A stretch of 64,000 nucleotides of DNA from an uncultured Bacteroides sp. (GTDB taxonomy: Bacteria; Bacteroidota; Bacteroidia; Bacteroidales; Bacteroidaceae), in assembly GCA_900766005.1 (NCBI GenBank), contig CAAFTU010000023.1, positions 48,646 through 112,645 on the forward strand, in the 5' to 3' direction. Numbering within the stretch: position 1 is the stretch's first letter; each line of letters begins with the position of its first letter. Shown piece after piece: positions 16,808-24,180 of this stretch. The notes beneath the pieces were generated by a model. The model ran no database searches. It was not told the DNA's origin and saw nothing but the letters and a program-made list of their open reading frames with translations. The translations under genes and the position numbers were made by a program.

Positions 16808-17236
16808 ATGATGCCTGTTAGAAGAACTCAAAATTGGTTACCAAGTATTTTCAACGATTTCTTTGACAATGATTGGATGGTAAAAGCCAGTGCTACCGCA
16901 CCTGCTATCAACGTGTTTGAAACGGAAAAAGAATACAAGTTGGAATTGGCCGCTCCGGGTATGACGAAGGACGACTTCAACGTACATATCGACGAGAACG
17001 ACAACTTGGTTATCTGCATGGAGAAAAAGTCGGACAACAAAGAGGAGAAGAAAGACGGTCGCTATCTGCGCCGCGAGTTTTCTTATTCCAAGTTCCAGCA
17101 AACAATGATTTTGCCGGAGAATGTGGACAAAGAGAAGATTGCCGCCACCGTTGAACACGGCGTATTAAACGTCACACTTCCTAAATTATCGGAAGAGGAA
17201 GTGAAAAAGCCAAACCGACAAATCGAAATTAAATAA
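16808..17236 (+). CDS. Hsp20/alpha-crystallin small heat-shock protein
   Basis: A 142-residue small heat-shock protein, an ATP-independent holdase that keeps unfolding proteins soluble in the cytoplasm. A short N-terminal arm (RRTQNWLPSIFNDFFDNDW) is followed by the alpha-crystallin domain from about residue 35 to 125, with ELAAPGMTKDDFNVHIDEN, an RREFSYSKFQQTMILPENV segment and the closing GVLNVTLPK motif. The C-terminal tail ends NRQIEIK, containing the I-x-I oligomerisation motif. Start may be M1 or M2 (16811). The upstream sigma-54 type promoter is unusual for this family and suggests control by an enhancer-binding protein. A terminator follows at 17262. Confidence 0.93.
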   Translation: MMPVRRTQNWLPSIFNDFFDNDWMVKASATAPAINVFETEKEYKLELAAPGMTKDDFNVHIDENDNLVICMEKKSDNKEEKKDGRYLRREFSYSKFQQTMILPENVDKEKIAATVEHGVLNVTLPKLSEEEVKKPNRQIEIK

Positions 17237-17261
17237 AAAAAGAAAACAGATGAATGAAAGA

Positions 17262-17296
17262 CCCCTGCTGCCTCATCGGGCTGCAGGGGCTTTTTT
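17262..17296 (+). terminator. Terminator after hsp20
   Basis: CCCCTGC / GCAGGGG stem followed by CTTTTTT. Confidence 0.8.
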
Positions 17297-17492
17297 ATCT
17301 ACAAATTCCTACGATAAAGTAGCCGATCTAATGCATGCATGTGTACAACGAGACTACTTTTCAGTCTCTCCCATGACTACTTCCCAATAGAAAGTAGAAG
17401 TATCTATAGAGTACGCTATTCTCCTATAACATCATCCGCCGCCGGAACACAACGGACCGGCGGCGGACTCACCAACGATTGCTTCCCCTATA

Positions 17493-17816
17493 TTACCCTA
17501 ACAAATGAGAAGCCTTTTCGGACAGAGCGGCATAAGGCATTCCGCCTACTACCCGTTCGATGTTGCCATCCAGGTCGATGAAGAACAAAGTGGGGATGCT
17601 CATGATACGGGCAGCCTCAGCCAAAGCCTGGTTTTTGTCCACATCGACTTTCAGCACTTTCACACGCCCTTCGTATTCGGAAGCCAGGCGCTCGATAGAT
17701 GGTGCCAGATTGCGGCAGGGACCGCACCAAGTGGCATAAAAGTCAATCACAACGGGAGTTTTGCCTGTATAATCATATCCTTTCAAGTGTTCCAGATAAT
17801 TCTTGATATTTTCCAT
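17493..17816 (-). CDS. trxA: Thioredoxin
   Basis: A 107-residue cytoplasmic thioredoxin. The redox motif WCGPC is at residues 30-34, preceded by VVIDFYATW. The cis-proline is in SIPTLFFID. It reduces disulfides in target proteins and is itself recharged by the thioredoxin reductase encoded at 34504-35460. It is divergent from oxyR with 207 bp between the starts, in which a minus-strand -7 box (TAAATTTG, 17953-17960) predicts a leader of about 130 nt. Placement next to a peroxide regulator suggests peroxide-responsive expression. Confidence 0.93.
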   Translation of the reverse strand: MENIKNYLEHLKGYDYTGKTPVVIDFYATWCGPCRNLAPSIERLASEYEGRVKVLKVDVDKNQALAEAARIMSIPTLFFIDLDGNIERVVGGMPYAALSEKASHLLG

Positions 17817-17952
17817 AACTTTCTGTTTTTAAAATGAAACTTACTGTTGATTCTGAAAAGCACTGTCTCCGCACCGACGGCAACGGCCTCCCGCAATACA
17901 AGAGGTTTCGTCTTCTGCTCGGAAGAGAGACTTTCTTTTCATATTCTGAATG

Positions 17953-17960
17953 CAAATTTA
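17953..17960 (-). promoter_or_regulatory. Bacteroides -7 box for trxA
   Basis: Minus-strand TAAATTTG in the divergent trxA/oxyR region. Confidence 0.5.
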
Positions 17961-17994
17961 AGGTGGTATGTTCACTTCAACAAACGATATTTTC

Positions 17995-18002
17995 TATCTT
18001 TG
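17995..18002 (+). promoter_or_regulatory. Bacteroides -7 box for oxyR
   Basis: TATCTTTG, 21 bp before the oxyR ATG. Confidence 0.6.
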
Positions 18003-18023
18003 CATAGATAATCTTTATCCACT

Positions 18024-19001
18024 ATGACTATACAACAACTGAAATACATTATTGCCATCGACCGGCACCGGAATTTTGCCAAGGCTGCAGAAGAACTGGG
18101 AGTCACCCAGCCCACTCTGAGCGCAATGCTGCTCAAACTCGAGGAGGAACTGGACGTGCGCATCTTTGAAAGGAGCAACAAGAATGTGAAACCCACTGCA
18201 GCCGGGGAGTTAATCATCCGGCAAGCCGAAAAGGCCAACCAGGAGATAGAGCGCATCCACGAGTTTGTATCCGAATACAAAGGCGAAACAATCGGTTCAC
18301 TGTCGCTTGCCATCGCTCCCAGCATCTCTCCATACATTGTTCCGCAGTTTGTAAAACACTACACAGCCCAATATCCGCAAGTGGAGCTGAGCATTGCCGA
18401 CATGAAAATTGAAAACATGCTGGAGGCTGTGGCAAACGGCCAACTGGATGCCGGCATTGCAATCAGCGGAAACACCCGGCAAGGCATCTGGGAGATTCCA
18501 CTCTATACTGAACGGTTCTGGGTGTATCTGTCGGAAAACTGCTGGCGGAAGCTGCCTGTGTTCAAGCCCGAGAATCTGGAACATGAGCAGATGTGGATCA
18601 TGAAAGAGGCACAATGCCTGCGCAACAGTGCCTTCAGTTTCTGCAAGGCACGTGCGAAAGGGAAGCGGATCTATGAGGCCGGAAGCATCGATACGCTAGT
18701 CCGCATCGTAGATGCCAACGACGGCTTTACCATCATTCCGGAAATGCACTTGCAGTTCCTCACAGAAAAGCAGCGGGAAAATGTGCGCCGCATCGACGGC
18801 GACTACCTGTCGCAACGCCGCGTCTCGCTCTACATCAAAGAAGATTATGTGCGCGAACGGATGCTCAACACCGTCACGCAGACCCTGCTCACCTTCATGC
18901 CTCCAGGGATGATGGAGGAACGCATTGAAAAGTTTGGTATCAGAATTGCTGCGAACGAGCCGAAAAGGATGGTAAATGTAACAGAACTTTCACAGAAATA
19001 G
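18024..19001 (+). CDS. oxyR: OxyR-type LysR-family peroxide regulator
   Basis: A 325-residue LysR-type regulator. The N-terminal winged helix (QLKYIIAIDRHRNFAKAAEE, VTQPTLSAMLLKLEEEL) binds DNA. The regulatory domain carries C198 and C207 in AQCLRNSAFSFC, the same nine-residue spacing as the peroxide-sensing C199/C208 pair of Escherichia coli OxyR. Hydrogen peroxide would join these cysteines and switch on antioxidant genes. The C-terminus is about 20 residues longer than in E. coli OxyR. The divergent neighbour is trxA, and the start is supported by a -7 box at 17995. Confidence 0.92.
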   Translation: MTIQQLKYIIAIDRHRNFAKAAEELGVTQPTLSAMLLKLEEELDVRIFERSNKNVKPTAAGELIIRQAEKANQEIERIHEFVSEYKGETIGSLSLAIAPSISPYIVPQFVKHYTAQYPQVELSIADMKIENMLEAVANGQLDAGIAISGNTRQGIWEIPLYTERFWVYLSENCWRKLPVFKPENLEHEQMWIMKEAQCLRNSAFSFCKARAKGKRIYEAGSIDTLVRIVDANDGFTIIPEMHLQFLTEKQRENVRRIDGDYLSQRRVSLYIKEDYVRERMLNTVTQTLLTFMPPGMMEERIEKFGIRIAANEPKRMVNVTELSQK

Positions 19002-19137
19002 GGTTAATTCTCCCTTTTTAATGCAAATCAGCCATCAAAACAGGACCAGTTGTTATTCTTTTCCTATTTTTGATGCGCTTTTGGAAAACAAAATAAGAAA
19101 AAACTGAAGATAAGAAAAACCAAGATATGAAAGGAAA

Positions 19138-19920
19138 ATGAAAATGGAAATGAAAATAAATATAAAGAAATGGATGTGGGCTTCGGCTTTTCTGATGCTA
19201 TCCGGCTATATGCAGGCGCAGACTACACAAGTCATCGCTCACCGTGGCTTCTGGCGCACGGAAGGTTCATCACAAAACAGCCTCACTGCTTTAGCCAAAG
19301 CAGATTCGATAGGCTGCTACGGTTCTGAATTCGATGTGTGGCTCGCCAAGGACAACGAACTGGTGGTCAACCACGACCCGGTGTACAAGATGCGGCCGAT
19401 GGAAACGACTTCGAGCAAAGCTCTCACCGAACTGAAACTTTCCAACGGGGAAAATTTGCCCAGCTTGCAGCAGTATCTGGAAGCAGGCAAGAAAGGCAAT
19501 ACACGCCTGATTCTGGAACTGAAATCGCACCGCACCAAGAAACGGGAAACGAAGGCTATACAGAAAATCGTGGAAATGGTGAAGGAAATGGGACTGGAGG
19601 AACGCATGGAGTATATTGCATTTTCATTGCATGCCGTGAAGGAGTTTATCCGGCTGGCCCCGGCAGGTACACCGGTCTATTACTTGAACGGCGACCTTGC
19701 TCCCAAAGAACTGAAGGAAATCGGGGCTGCGGGTATGGACTATCAGCAGAATGTGCTGAAGAAGCATCCCGAGTGGATTGAAGAAGCACACCGTTTGGGA
19801 CTGAAGGTGAACGCATGGACCGTGGACAAAACTGAAAACATGAACTGGCTGATAGAACACAAGGCCGATTTCATCACGACCAACGAACCGCTGATGTTGC
19901 AGGATTTACTGAAGAAATAA
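19138..19920 (+). CDS. Glycerophosphodiester phosphodiesterase, exported
   Basis: A 260-residue GDPD-family enzyme with an N-terminal signal peptide (MWASAFLMLSGYMQAQ). It hydrolyses glycerophosphodiesters to glycerol-3-phosphate and an alcohol. The active-site residues are visible in order: AHRGF (general His/Arg), EFDVWLAKDN (metal-binding Glu and Asp) and VNHDP (second His). Later landmarks are LILELKSH and NAWTVDKTENM. M1 and M3 (19144) are both possible starts. It is probably periplasmic. A likely terminator lies at 20012-20054. Confidence 0.92.
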   Translation: MKMEMKINIKKWMWASAFLMLSGYMQAQTTQVIAHRGFWRTEGSSQNSLTALAKADSIGCYGSEFDVWLAKDNELVVNHDPVYKMRPMETTSSKALTELKLSNGENLPSLQQYLEAGKKGNTRLILELKSHRTKKRETKAIQKIVEMVKEMGLEERMEYIAFSLHAVKEFIRLAPAGTPVYYLNGDLAPKELKEIGAAGMDYQQNVLKKHPEWIEEAHRLGLKVNAWTVDKTENMNWLIEHKADFITTNEPLMLQDLLKK

Positions 19921-20011
19921 TATCTATATGACTTGAATAACACACACGTGGCCGACTATACATTTCGAATGATTCACACCGGCTACCAACAATCCGAAAC
20001 CGATGGGCGGA

Positions 20012-20054
20012 AGAAAACAACAGACCTCTTCTGTCAATCGGTTTTCTTTTTTTT
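20012..20054 (+). terminator. Probable terminator after the glycerophosphodiesterase
   Basis: GAAAAC ... GTTTTC outer arms enclose an ACAGA / TCTGT hairpin and lead into eight T. Confidence 0.5.
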
Positions 20055-20120
20055 AGCCGCCCGCCTGTGTTCGTTCCACCCGACATTTCGCGAACAGACA
20101 GTTTGTTGCATCCCGCCCGG

Positions 20121-21767
20121 TTACAGCTGCCTGGAATGCAAACGGACAGTGTGACTGCAAAGACGGGCCGTCTGTTCCTGATGGGTAATCAGTATCAGCG
20201 TCTTGCTGCCCACCTTCTCCGTGAGCCGCTGCAGCAGCAGACGGGTTGTTTCGGCATCCAACGCAGAAGTCGGTTCATCCAGCAGAATGATGCTTCCGCT
20301 CCGCAGCAATCCCCGCGCAATGGCAATGCGCTGTGCCTGTCCTTCGCTCAGTCCCTCTCCTTTTTCTCCGCACGGAGTATCCAGTCCCTCAGAAAGATCC
20401 GCAACAAAGTCGGCTGCTGCCGTATGCAAGGCAGCATACATCTGCTCGTCAGTTGCTTCCGGATTACCGAGTTGCAGGTTATGACGCAACGAGCCGCTGA
20501 CCAGCGTGTTGCCCTGCGGCACATAAATAAAATTGCCACGGGTCAGCGGTGAGGCAGTCCTTTCCTCCCGGCCGGCATAGAGCAGAATCCGCCCTTCTGC
20601 CGGCTGCAGCAAAGCCAGCAGGAGCCTCAGCAGCGTACTTTTACCGCTTCCGGTCTCCCCCAGTACGGCGGTCAGACTGCCCGGAGCAAAATCGTGTGAG
20701 AAATCATGCAGCACCTCCCGCTCGCTGCCGGGATAACGGAAGGTGACATGCTCCAGCCGGATGCCGACAGGACCTGCCAGCTGCACCGGAGTCCCCTGCT
20801 CCTCAAGCGGCAGAGAATACAGTTCGTTCAAGCGTTCTACTGAAGTCAGTCCGTTGATAAACGAGGGCACCATCTTACTCAAGTCCACAACCGGACGCTG
20901 CACCTGCGCCACCAGCTGCATGAAAGCGGTCAGCATGCCAAAAGTCACCGTCCCTTTGTTCAGCCCATATACACCCCAAGAGAAAGCCACCACATAACCG
21001 AAAGCAAAACCCGCCTGCACCAGCACACTTGAAAAGACAGAATAAGAGTTACGCTGCATCACCAGCCGTTTCAAGCCAAGCTGCAACGAACCCATCGTAT
21101 TCAATATCATCGGAGTGCGTTCCAAAGCAGCAATCAGGGTGCGGTGTTGCAGATTCTCCTGCATGTGACTCTGCACCCTGCTGTCGGTTTCGCGTATCTC
21201 ACGCGTAATTTTACGCATCTTCATCATATAGAGTTTGCTGAACACCAAAGCAACCGGCATGATGAGCAGGATGACAACTGCCATACGCCTGTCGAGTATC
21301 AGCAGAAACGCTGCGGCTCCCACCAACTGACTCAGCACGATGCCCACGGAAGGAAACAGCCCTACCATCATCCTAACCACCACACTCACGTCTCCCTCCA
21401 TGCGGTTCAGCATATCCCCGGAGTGAAACAATTCCCGCCCATTCCAGCGGCTTTTCAGCAAATGCGTCAGCAGACCGCTACGCATCCGGTTGGACAAGCT
21501 GACGTCGGTCGACGCATACAAACGGCTGCTGACAGCCGAGAGAGACAACTGCAGCAAAATACACCCCACCATCAGACAAATACCGTGGGACAGGCTGCCT
21601 GCAGTCTGATGAGTGGCCACATCGATTACATACTTACAGAGCCACACAAAAGCAAGAGACACCGCCATGCGGAACATTCCACACAGCATGCTCAGTAAAA
21701 TCAGTTTGCGATACCCCGAAGAAGCATCCCATACCCACTTTATACCATCTATAATGCGCATATTCAT
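20121..21767 (-). CDS. ABC exporter, fused membrane and ATPase domains
   Basis: A 548-residue half-transporter. About residues 1-300 form the six-helix type I exporter domain; the rest is the ATPase, with Walker A GETGSGKST, signature LSEGQAQRIAIARG (Glu in place of the second Gly of LSGGQ) and Walker B ILLDEPTSALD. The ATG at 21767 overlaps the stop of the peptidase gene by 4 bp (ATGA), so the two are translationally coupled. The frame continues upstream to 21857, but that part overlaps the peptidase gene in another frame. No C39 peptidase domain is present, so the coupled peptidase may supply cleavage. Substrate unknown; peptide or lipid export are both possible. Confidence 0.88.
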   Translation of the reverse strand: MNMRIIDGIKWVWDASSGYRKLILLSMLCGMFRMAVSLAFVWLCKYVIDVATHQTAGSLSHGICLMVGCILLQLSLSAVSSRLYASTDVSLSNRMRSGLLTHLLKSRWNGRELFHSGDMLNRMEGDVSVVVRMMVGLFPSVGIVLSQLVGAAAFLLILDRRMAVVILLIMPVALVFSKLYMMKMRKITREIRETDSRVQSHMQENLQHRTLIAALERTPMILNTMGSLQLGLKRLVMQRNSYSVFSSVLVQAGFAFGYVVAFSWGVYGLNKGTVTFGMLTAFMQLVAQVQRPVVDLSKMVPSFINGLTSVERLNELYSLPLEEQGTPVQLAGPVGIRLEHVTFRYPGSEREVLHDFSHDFAPGSLTAVLGETGSGKSTLLRLLLALLQPAEGRILLYAGREERTASPLTRGNFIYVPQGNTLVSGSLRHNLQLGNPEATDEQMYAALHTAAADFVADLSEGLDTPCGEKGEGLSEGQAQRIAIARGLLRSGSIILLDEPTSALDAETTRLLLQRLTEKVGSKTLILITHQEQTARLCSHTVRLHSRQL

Positions 21768-22240
21768 TTTCTTATATACACCATTCGGAAGAAAAACAAC
21801 AAATAGCGGCGCAAGGGAAGCAGCCTGCGCCAGAGAGCCACCTTGCGGTTTTCCCAACGGTCCCGGCTGCTCACCGGCCGGCCCTTGCGCAGAATGGTCC
21901 GCACCACACCCACAATCTCATCCGGCGTGCAGTGCTCCCTCCCGTGAACATTTCCATCCCCCATCAAAACAATCTCCCGGGATTGAATGGAAAAAATACG
22001 GTGCAGCACATACGCTCCCTGCGGAAGTCGGGCCAGCACAATGTCTCCCGGTTTCAAAGCAAAGGCTACAGAGGGCTCCAGCACCACTGAATCACGCCCA
22101 CCCACAATAAAGGGAAACATGCTGTTTCCTTTGGCTGTCAGCGTGACGGAACATCCGTCGCGAAGGCATCTTTCCACTTCAGCAAACAGCACCTCATTGG
22201 GCAGTATCAGTCTGTTGTCAGCATCCGATTTCATCTTCAT
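21764..22240 (-). CDS. S26-type signal peptidase, Ser/His class
   Basis: A protein of 158 residues from the ATG at 22240. It has the SPase fold signature: Ser at 40 in KGNSMFP, a PGDIVLARLP strand, then YVLHRIF with His 80 where the bacterial type I enzyme has Lys, and GDGN with Asp 95. Ser/His enzymes of this kind include SipW and the ER Sec11 subunit. A short hydrophobic C-terminus (RRYLLFFFRMVYI) could anchor it. The start is set by a minus-strand -7 box at 22263-22270, which rules out the upstream ATG at 22285. It overlaps the ABC exporter by 4 bp. It probably processes the exported substrate, but no precursor is evident nearby. Confidence 0.8.
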   Translation of the reverse strand: MKMKSDADNRLILPNEVLFAEVERCLRDGCSVTLTAKGNSMFPFIVGGRDSVVLEPSVAFALKPGDIVLARLPQGAYVLHRIFSIQSREIVLMGDGNVHGREHCTPDEIVGVVRTILRKGRPVSSRDRWENRKVALWRRLLPLRRYLLFFFRMVYIRK

Positions 22241-22262
22241 TTTTCCTTGTTTACTATCATGA

Positions 22263-22270
22263 CAAAGATA
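22263..22270 (-). promoter_or_regulatory. Bacteroides -7 box for the peptidase-exporter pair
   Basis: Minus-strand TATCTTTG, 22 bp before the ATG at 22240. It decides the start codon. Confidence 0.6.
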
Positions 22271-22392
22271 GAAATAAAAAGTCAATCACAAGCCGGCAAG
22301 CATGTTTTTGCACCAATTATTCGTATAAATCAAAGAAAGTGGTTATCTTTACGGCAAGTATTTATTTTTATTCACCATTAAATGTAAAAATT

Positions 22393-22662
22393 ATGGCAAG
22401 CAGAAGAGATCTTAAGAAGAACGTAAACTATATCGCTGGCGAATTATTCGCTGAATGTTTGGTAAATAGCCTGCTGATTCCTGACACAGACAAGGCGAAA
22501 GCAGATGCCCTGATGGCTGAAGTGCTGAAAATGCAAGACGAATTCGTATCACGCATCAGCCACACAGAGCCGGGCAACGTGAAAGGTTTTTATAAAAAAT
22601 TCCGTTCCGACTTTAATGCGAAGGTAAACGAGATTATCGAAGCTATCGGCAATTTAAAATAA
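22393..22662 (+). CDS. Conserved Bacteroidales protein of unknown function
   Basis: An 89-residue, mostly helical cytoplasmic protein starting MASRRDLKKNVNYIAGELF. I recognise it as widely conserved in Bacteroides but know no function. Two helical stretches are evident (DKAKADALMAEVLKMQDEF and the C-terminal RSDFNAKVNEIIEAIGNL). It begins the plus-strand run with the acyltransferase (22 bp downstream) and the nitrilase, so it may share their transcript. Confidence 0.8.
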   Translation: MASRRDLKKNVNYIAGELFAECLVNSLLIPDTDKAKADALMAEVLKMQDEFVSRISHTEPGNVKGFYKKFRSDFNAKVNEIIEAIGNLK

Positions 22663-22683
22663 AAAAGACGTAAAAGAACAAGA

Positions 22684-23241
22684 ATGAAAAAAGCAATTTA
22701 TAGCTTTATCTATTTTAAGCTGCTGGGGTGGAAAGCCAATGTTACCGTGCCCAATTATGATAAATGTGTAATATGCGCTGCTCCCCACACCACTAACCTG
22801 GATCTATTTATCGGTAAATTGTTTTATGGTGCGCTTGGACGGAAGACCAGCTTTATGATGAAAAAAGAATGGTTCTTTTTTCCATTGGGACCGATATTCA
22901 AAGCGGTGGGCGGCATTCCCGTAGACCGCGGACGGAAGACTTCACTGGTGGACCAGATGGCTGATCATTTCAGTAAATGCCAAAAATTCCATCTGGCCAT
23001 CACGCCGGAAGGGACCCGGAAGGCCAACCCCAACTGGAAGAAAGGATTCTACTATATCGCTCTCAAGGCAAAGCTTCCCATTGTGCTCATCGGCATCGAC
23101 TACCCGTCGAAAACGATCAGTGCTACCAAAGCCATCATACCGACAGGAGACATTGAAAAGGATATGAAAGAAATCAAGTTGTATTTCAAGGATTTTAAAG
23201 GAAGACATCCTGATCAGTTTACTATTGGCAACATCGATTGA
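22684..23241 (+). CDS. PlsC-like lysophospholipid acyltransferase
   Basis: A 185-residue acyltransferase of the PlsC superfamily. The catalytic H-x4-D motif is in APHTTNLD (about residues 34-41), the second block is near GGIPVDRGR, and the third is TPEGTRK. It would transfer an acyl chain to a glycerol-phosphate or related lipid at the inner face of the membrane. It is shorter than typical 1-acylglycerol-3-phosphate acyltransferases (about 240 residues), which places it in the small branch often annotated only as acyltransferase. The nitrilase gene follows after 9 bp. Confidence 0.87.
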   Translation: MKKAIYSFIYFKLLGWKANVTVPNYDKCVICAAPHTTNLDLFIGKLFYGALGRKTSFMMKKEWFFFPLGPIFKAVGGIPVDRGRKTSLVDQMADHFSKCQKFHLAITPEGTRKANPNWKKGFYYIALKAKLPIVLIGIDYPSKTISATKAIIPTGDIEKDMKEIKLYFKDFKGRHPDQFTIGNID

Positions 23242-23250
23242 CGAAAAAAC

Positions 23251-24051
23251 GTGAACGATATCCGAATCTCGCTTATACAAACAGATATTGTTTGGGAAAA
23301 GAAAGAAAACAATTTCCGTTTGCTCCACGAAAAGCTGCAAGCTCTTCGTGGGACAACGGAAATTGTTGTTTTACCGGAGATGTTTTCAACCGGATTCAGC
23401 ATGCAGAGCGAGCGGCTGGCCGAACCCGCTGCAGGTGAAACAATGACGCTTCTGCGCCGGTGGGCCACCGAATATCAGCTGGCTCTCTGCGGCAGTTACA
23501 TGGCTGCCGAAAACGGACATTACTACAACAGAGGCTTCTTTCTGACCCCCGAAGGCGAAACTTACTTCTATGACAAGCACCACCTCTTCCGAATGGGGCG
23601 GGAATCCCGTCATTTCACCCCGGGAGACAAACAGACGGTATTCTCTTACCGAGGATGGAACCTCTGCCTGCTCATCTGCTACGATCTGCGTTTCCCCGTG
23701 TGGAGCCGGAACGTGGATAATGCCTACGACTTGCTGATTTATGTAGCCAACTGGCCCGAAGAGCGGAGGCAGGCCTGGGACACACTGTTGCGTGCCCGTG
23801 CCATCGAGAACCAGTGCTATGTATGCGGTGTCAACCGGATCGGGACAGACGGGTATCACCTTTATTATAACGGCGGAAGCTGCCTCTGTTCCCCCCAAGG
23901 AGAAACCATCGTATCGGTGCCCGACCACCTGGAAGGAAATGCAACAGCCACCCTCAGCCTAACGGCTCTCAACCAAACAAGAGCCTCCTTTCCTGTGTGG
24001 AAAGATGCCGACCCTTTTCAGCTGACGGAAAAGGTGCCCAACAAATGTTAA
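23251..24051 (+). CDS. Nitrilase-family amidase (YafV/omega-amidase type)
   Basis: A 266-residue carbon-nitrogen hydrolase with a GTG start, 9 bp after the acyltransferase stop. The catalytic triad is visible as Glu in VVLPEMFSTGF (about residue 43), Lys in YDKHHLF and Cys in LLICYDLRFP. The ending and the LPEMFSTGF form point to the YafV branch, which removes ammonia from alpha-ketoglutaramate and alpha-ketosuccinamate (metabolite repair). The length is normal. It is likely the last gene of the 22393-24051 operon. Confidence 0.9.
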   Translation: MNDIRISLIQTDIVWEKKENNFRLLHEKLQALRGTTEIVVLPEMFSTGFSMQSERLAEPAAGETMTLLRRWATEYQLALCGSYMAAENGHYYNRGFFLTPEGETYFYDKHHLFRMGRESRHFTPGDKQTVFSYRGWNLCLLICYDLRFPVWSRNVDNAYDLLIYVANWPEERRQAWDTLLRARAIENQCYVCGVNRIGTDGYHLYYNGGSCLCSPQGETIVSVPDHLEGNATATLSLTALNQTRASFPVWKDADPFQLTEKVPNKC

Positions 24052-24097
24052 AAACGACCTTGACACCCAAGAATACCTCTGCCAAGATAGTTTGTAA

Positions 24098-24124
24098 TAT
24101 CACAACTTTTGTATCTTTGTGATA
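24098..24124. promoter_or_regulatory. Inverted repeat across the promoter of the NagB-like gene
   Basis: TATCACAA and TTGTGATA are perfect 8-bp arms 11 nt apart. The right arm overlaps the -7 box, so a bound regulator could block transcription. Confidence 0.45.
24112..24119 (+). promoter_or_regulatory. Bacteroides -7 box for the NagB-like gene
   Basis: TATCTTTG, with a leader of about 55 nt. Confidence 0.6.
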
Positions 24125-24180
24125 GAATAGTTCCTCACAAAAGGACGGATAAACTTACATAAACTTAATAACACAAAAAT

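Noticed and set aside
20034..20111. A 25-residue frame just after the ABC exporter on the minus strand, considered as an export substrate
   Set aside because: No leader-like sequence, a lysine run caused by a terminator A tract, and overlap with the probable terminator of the opposite gene.
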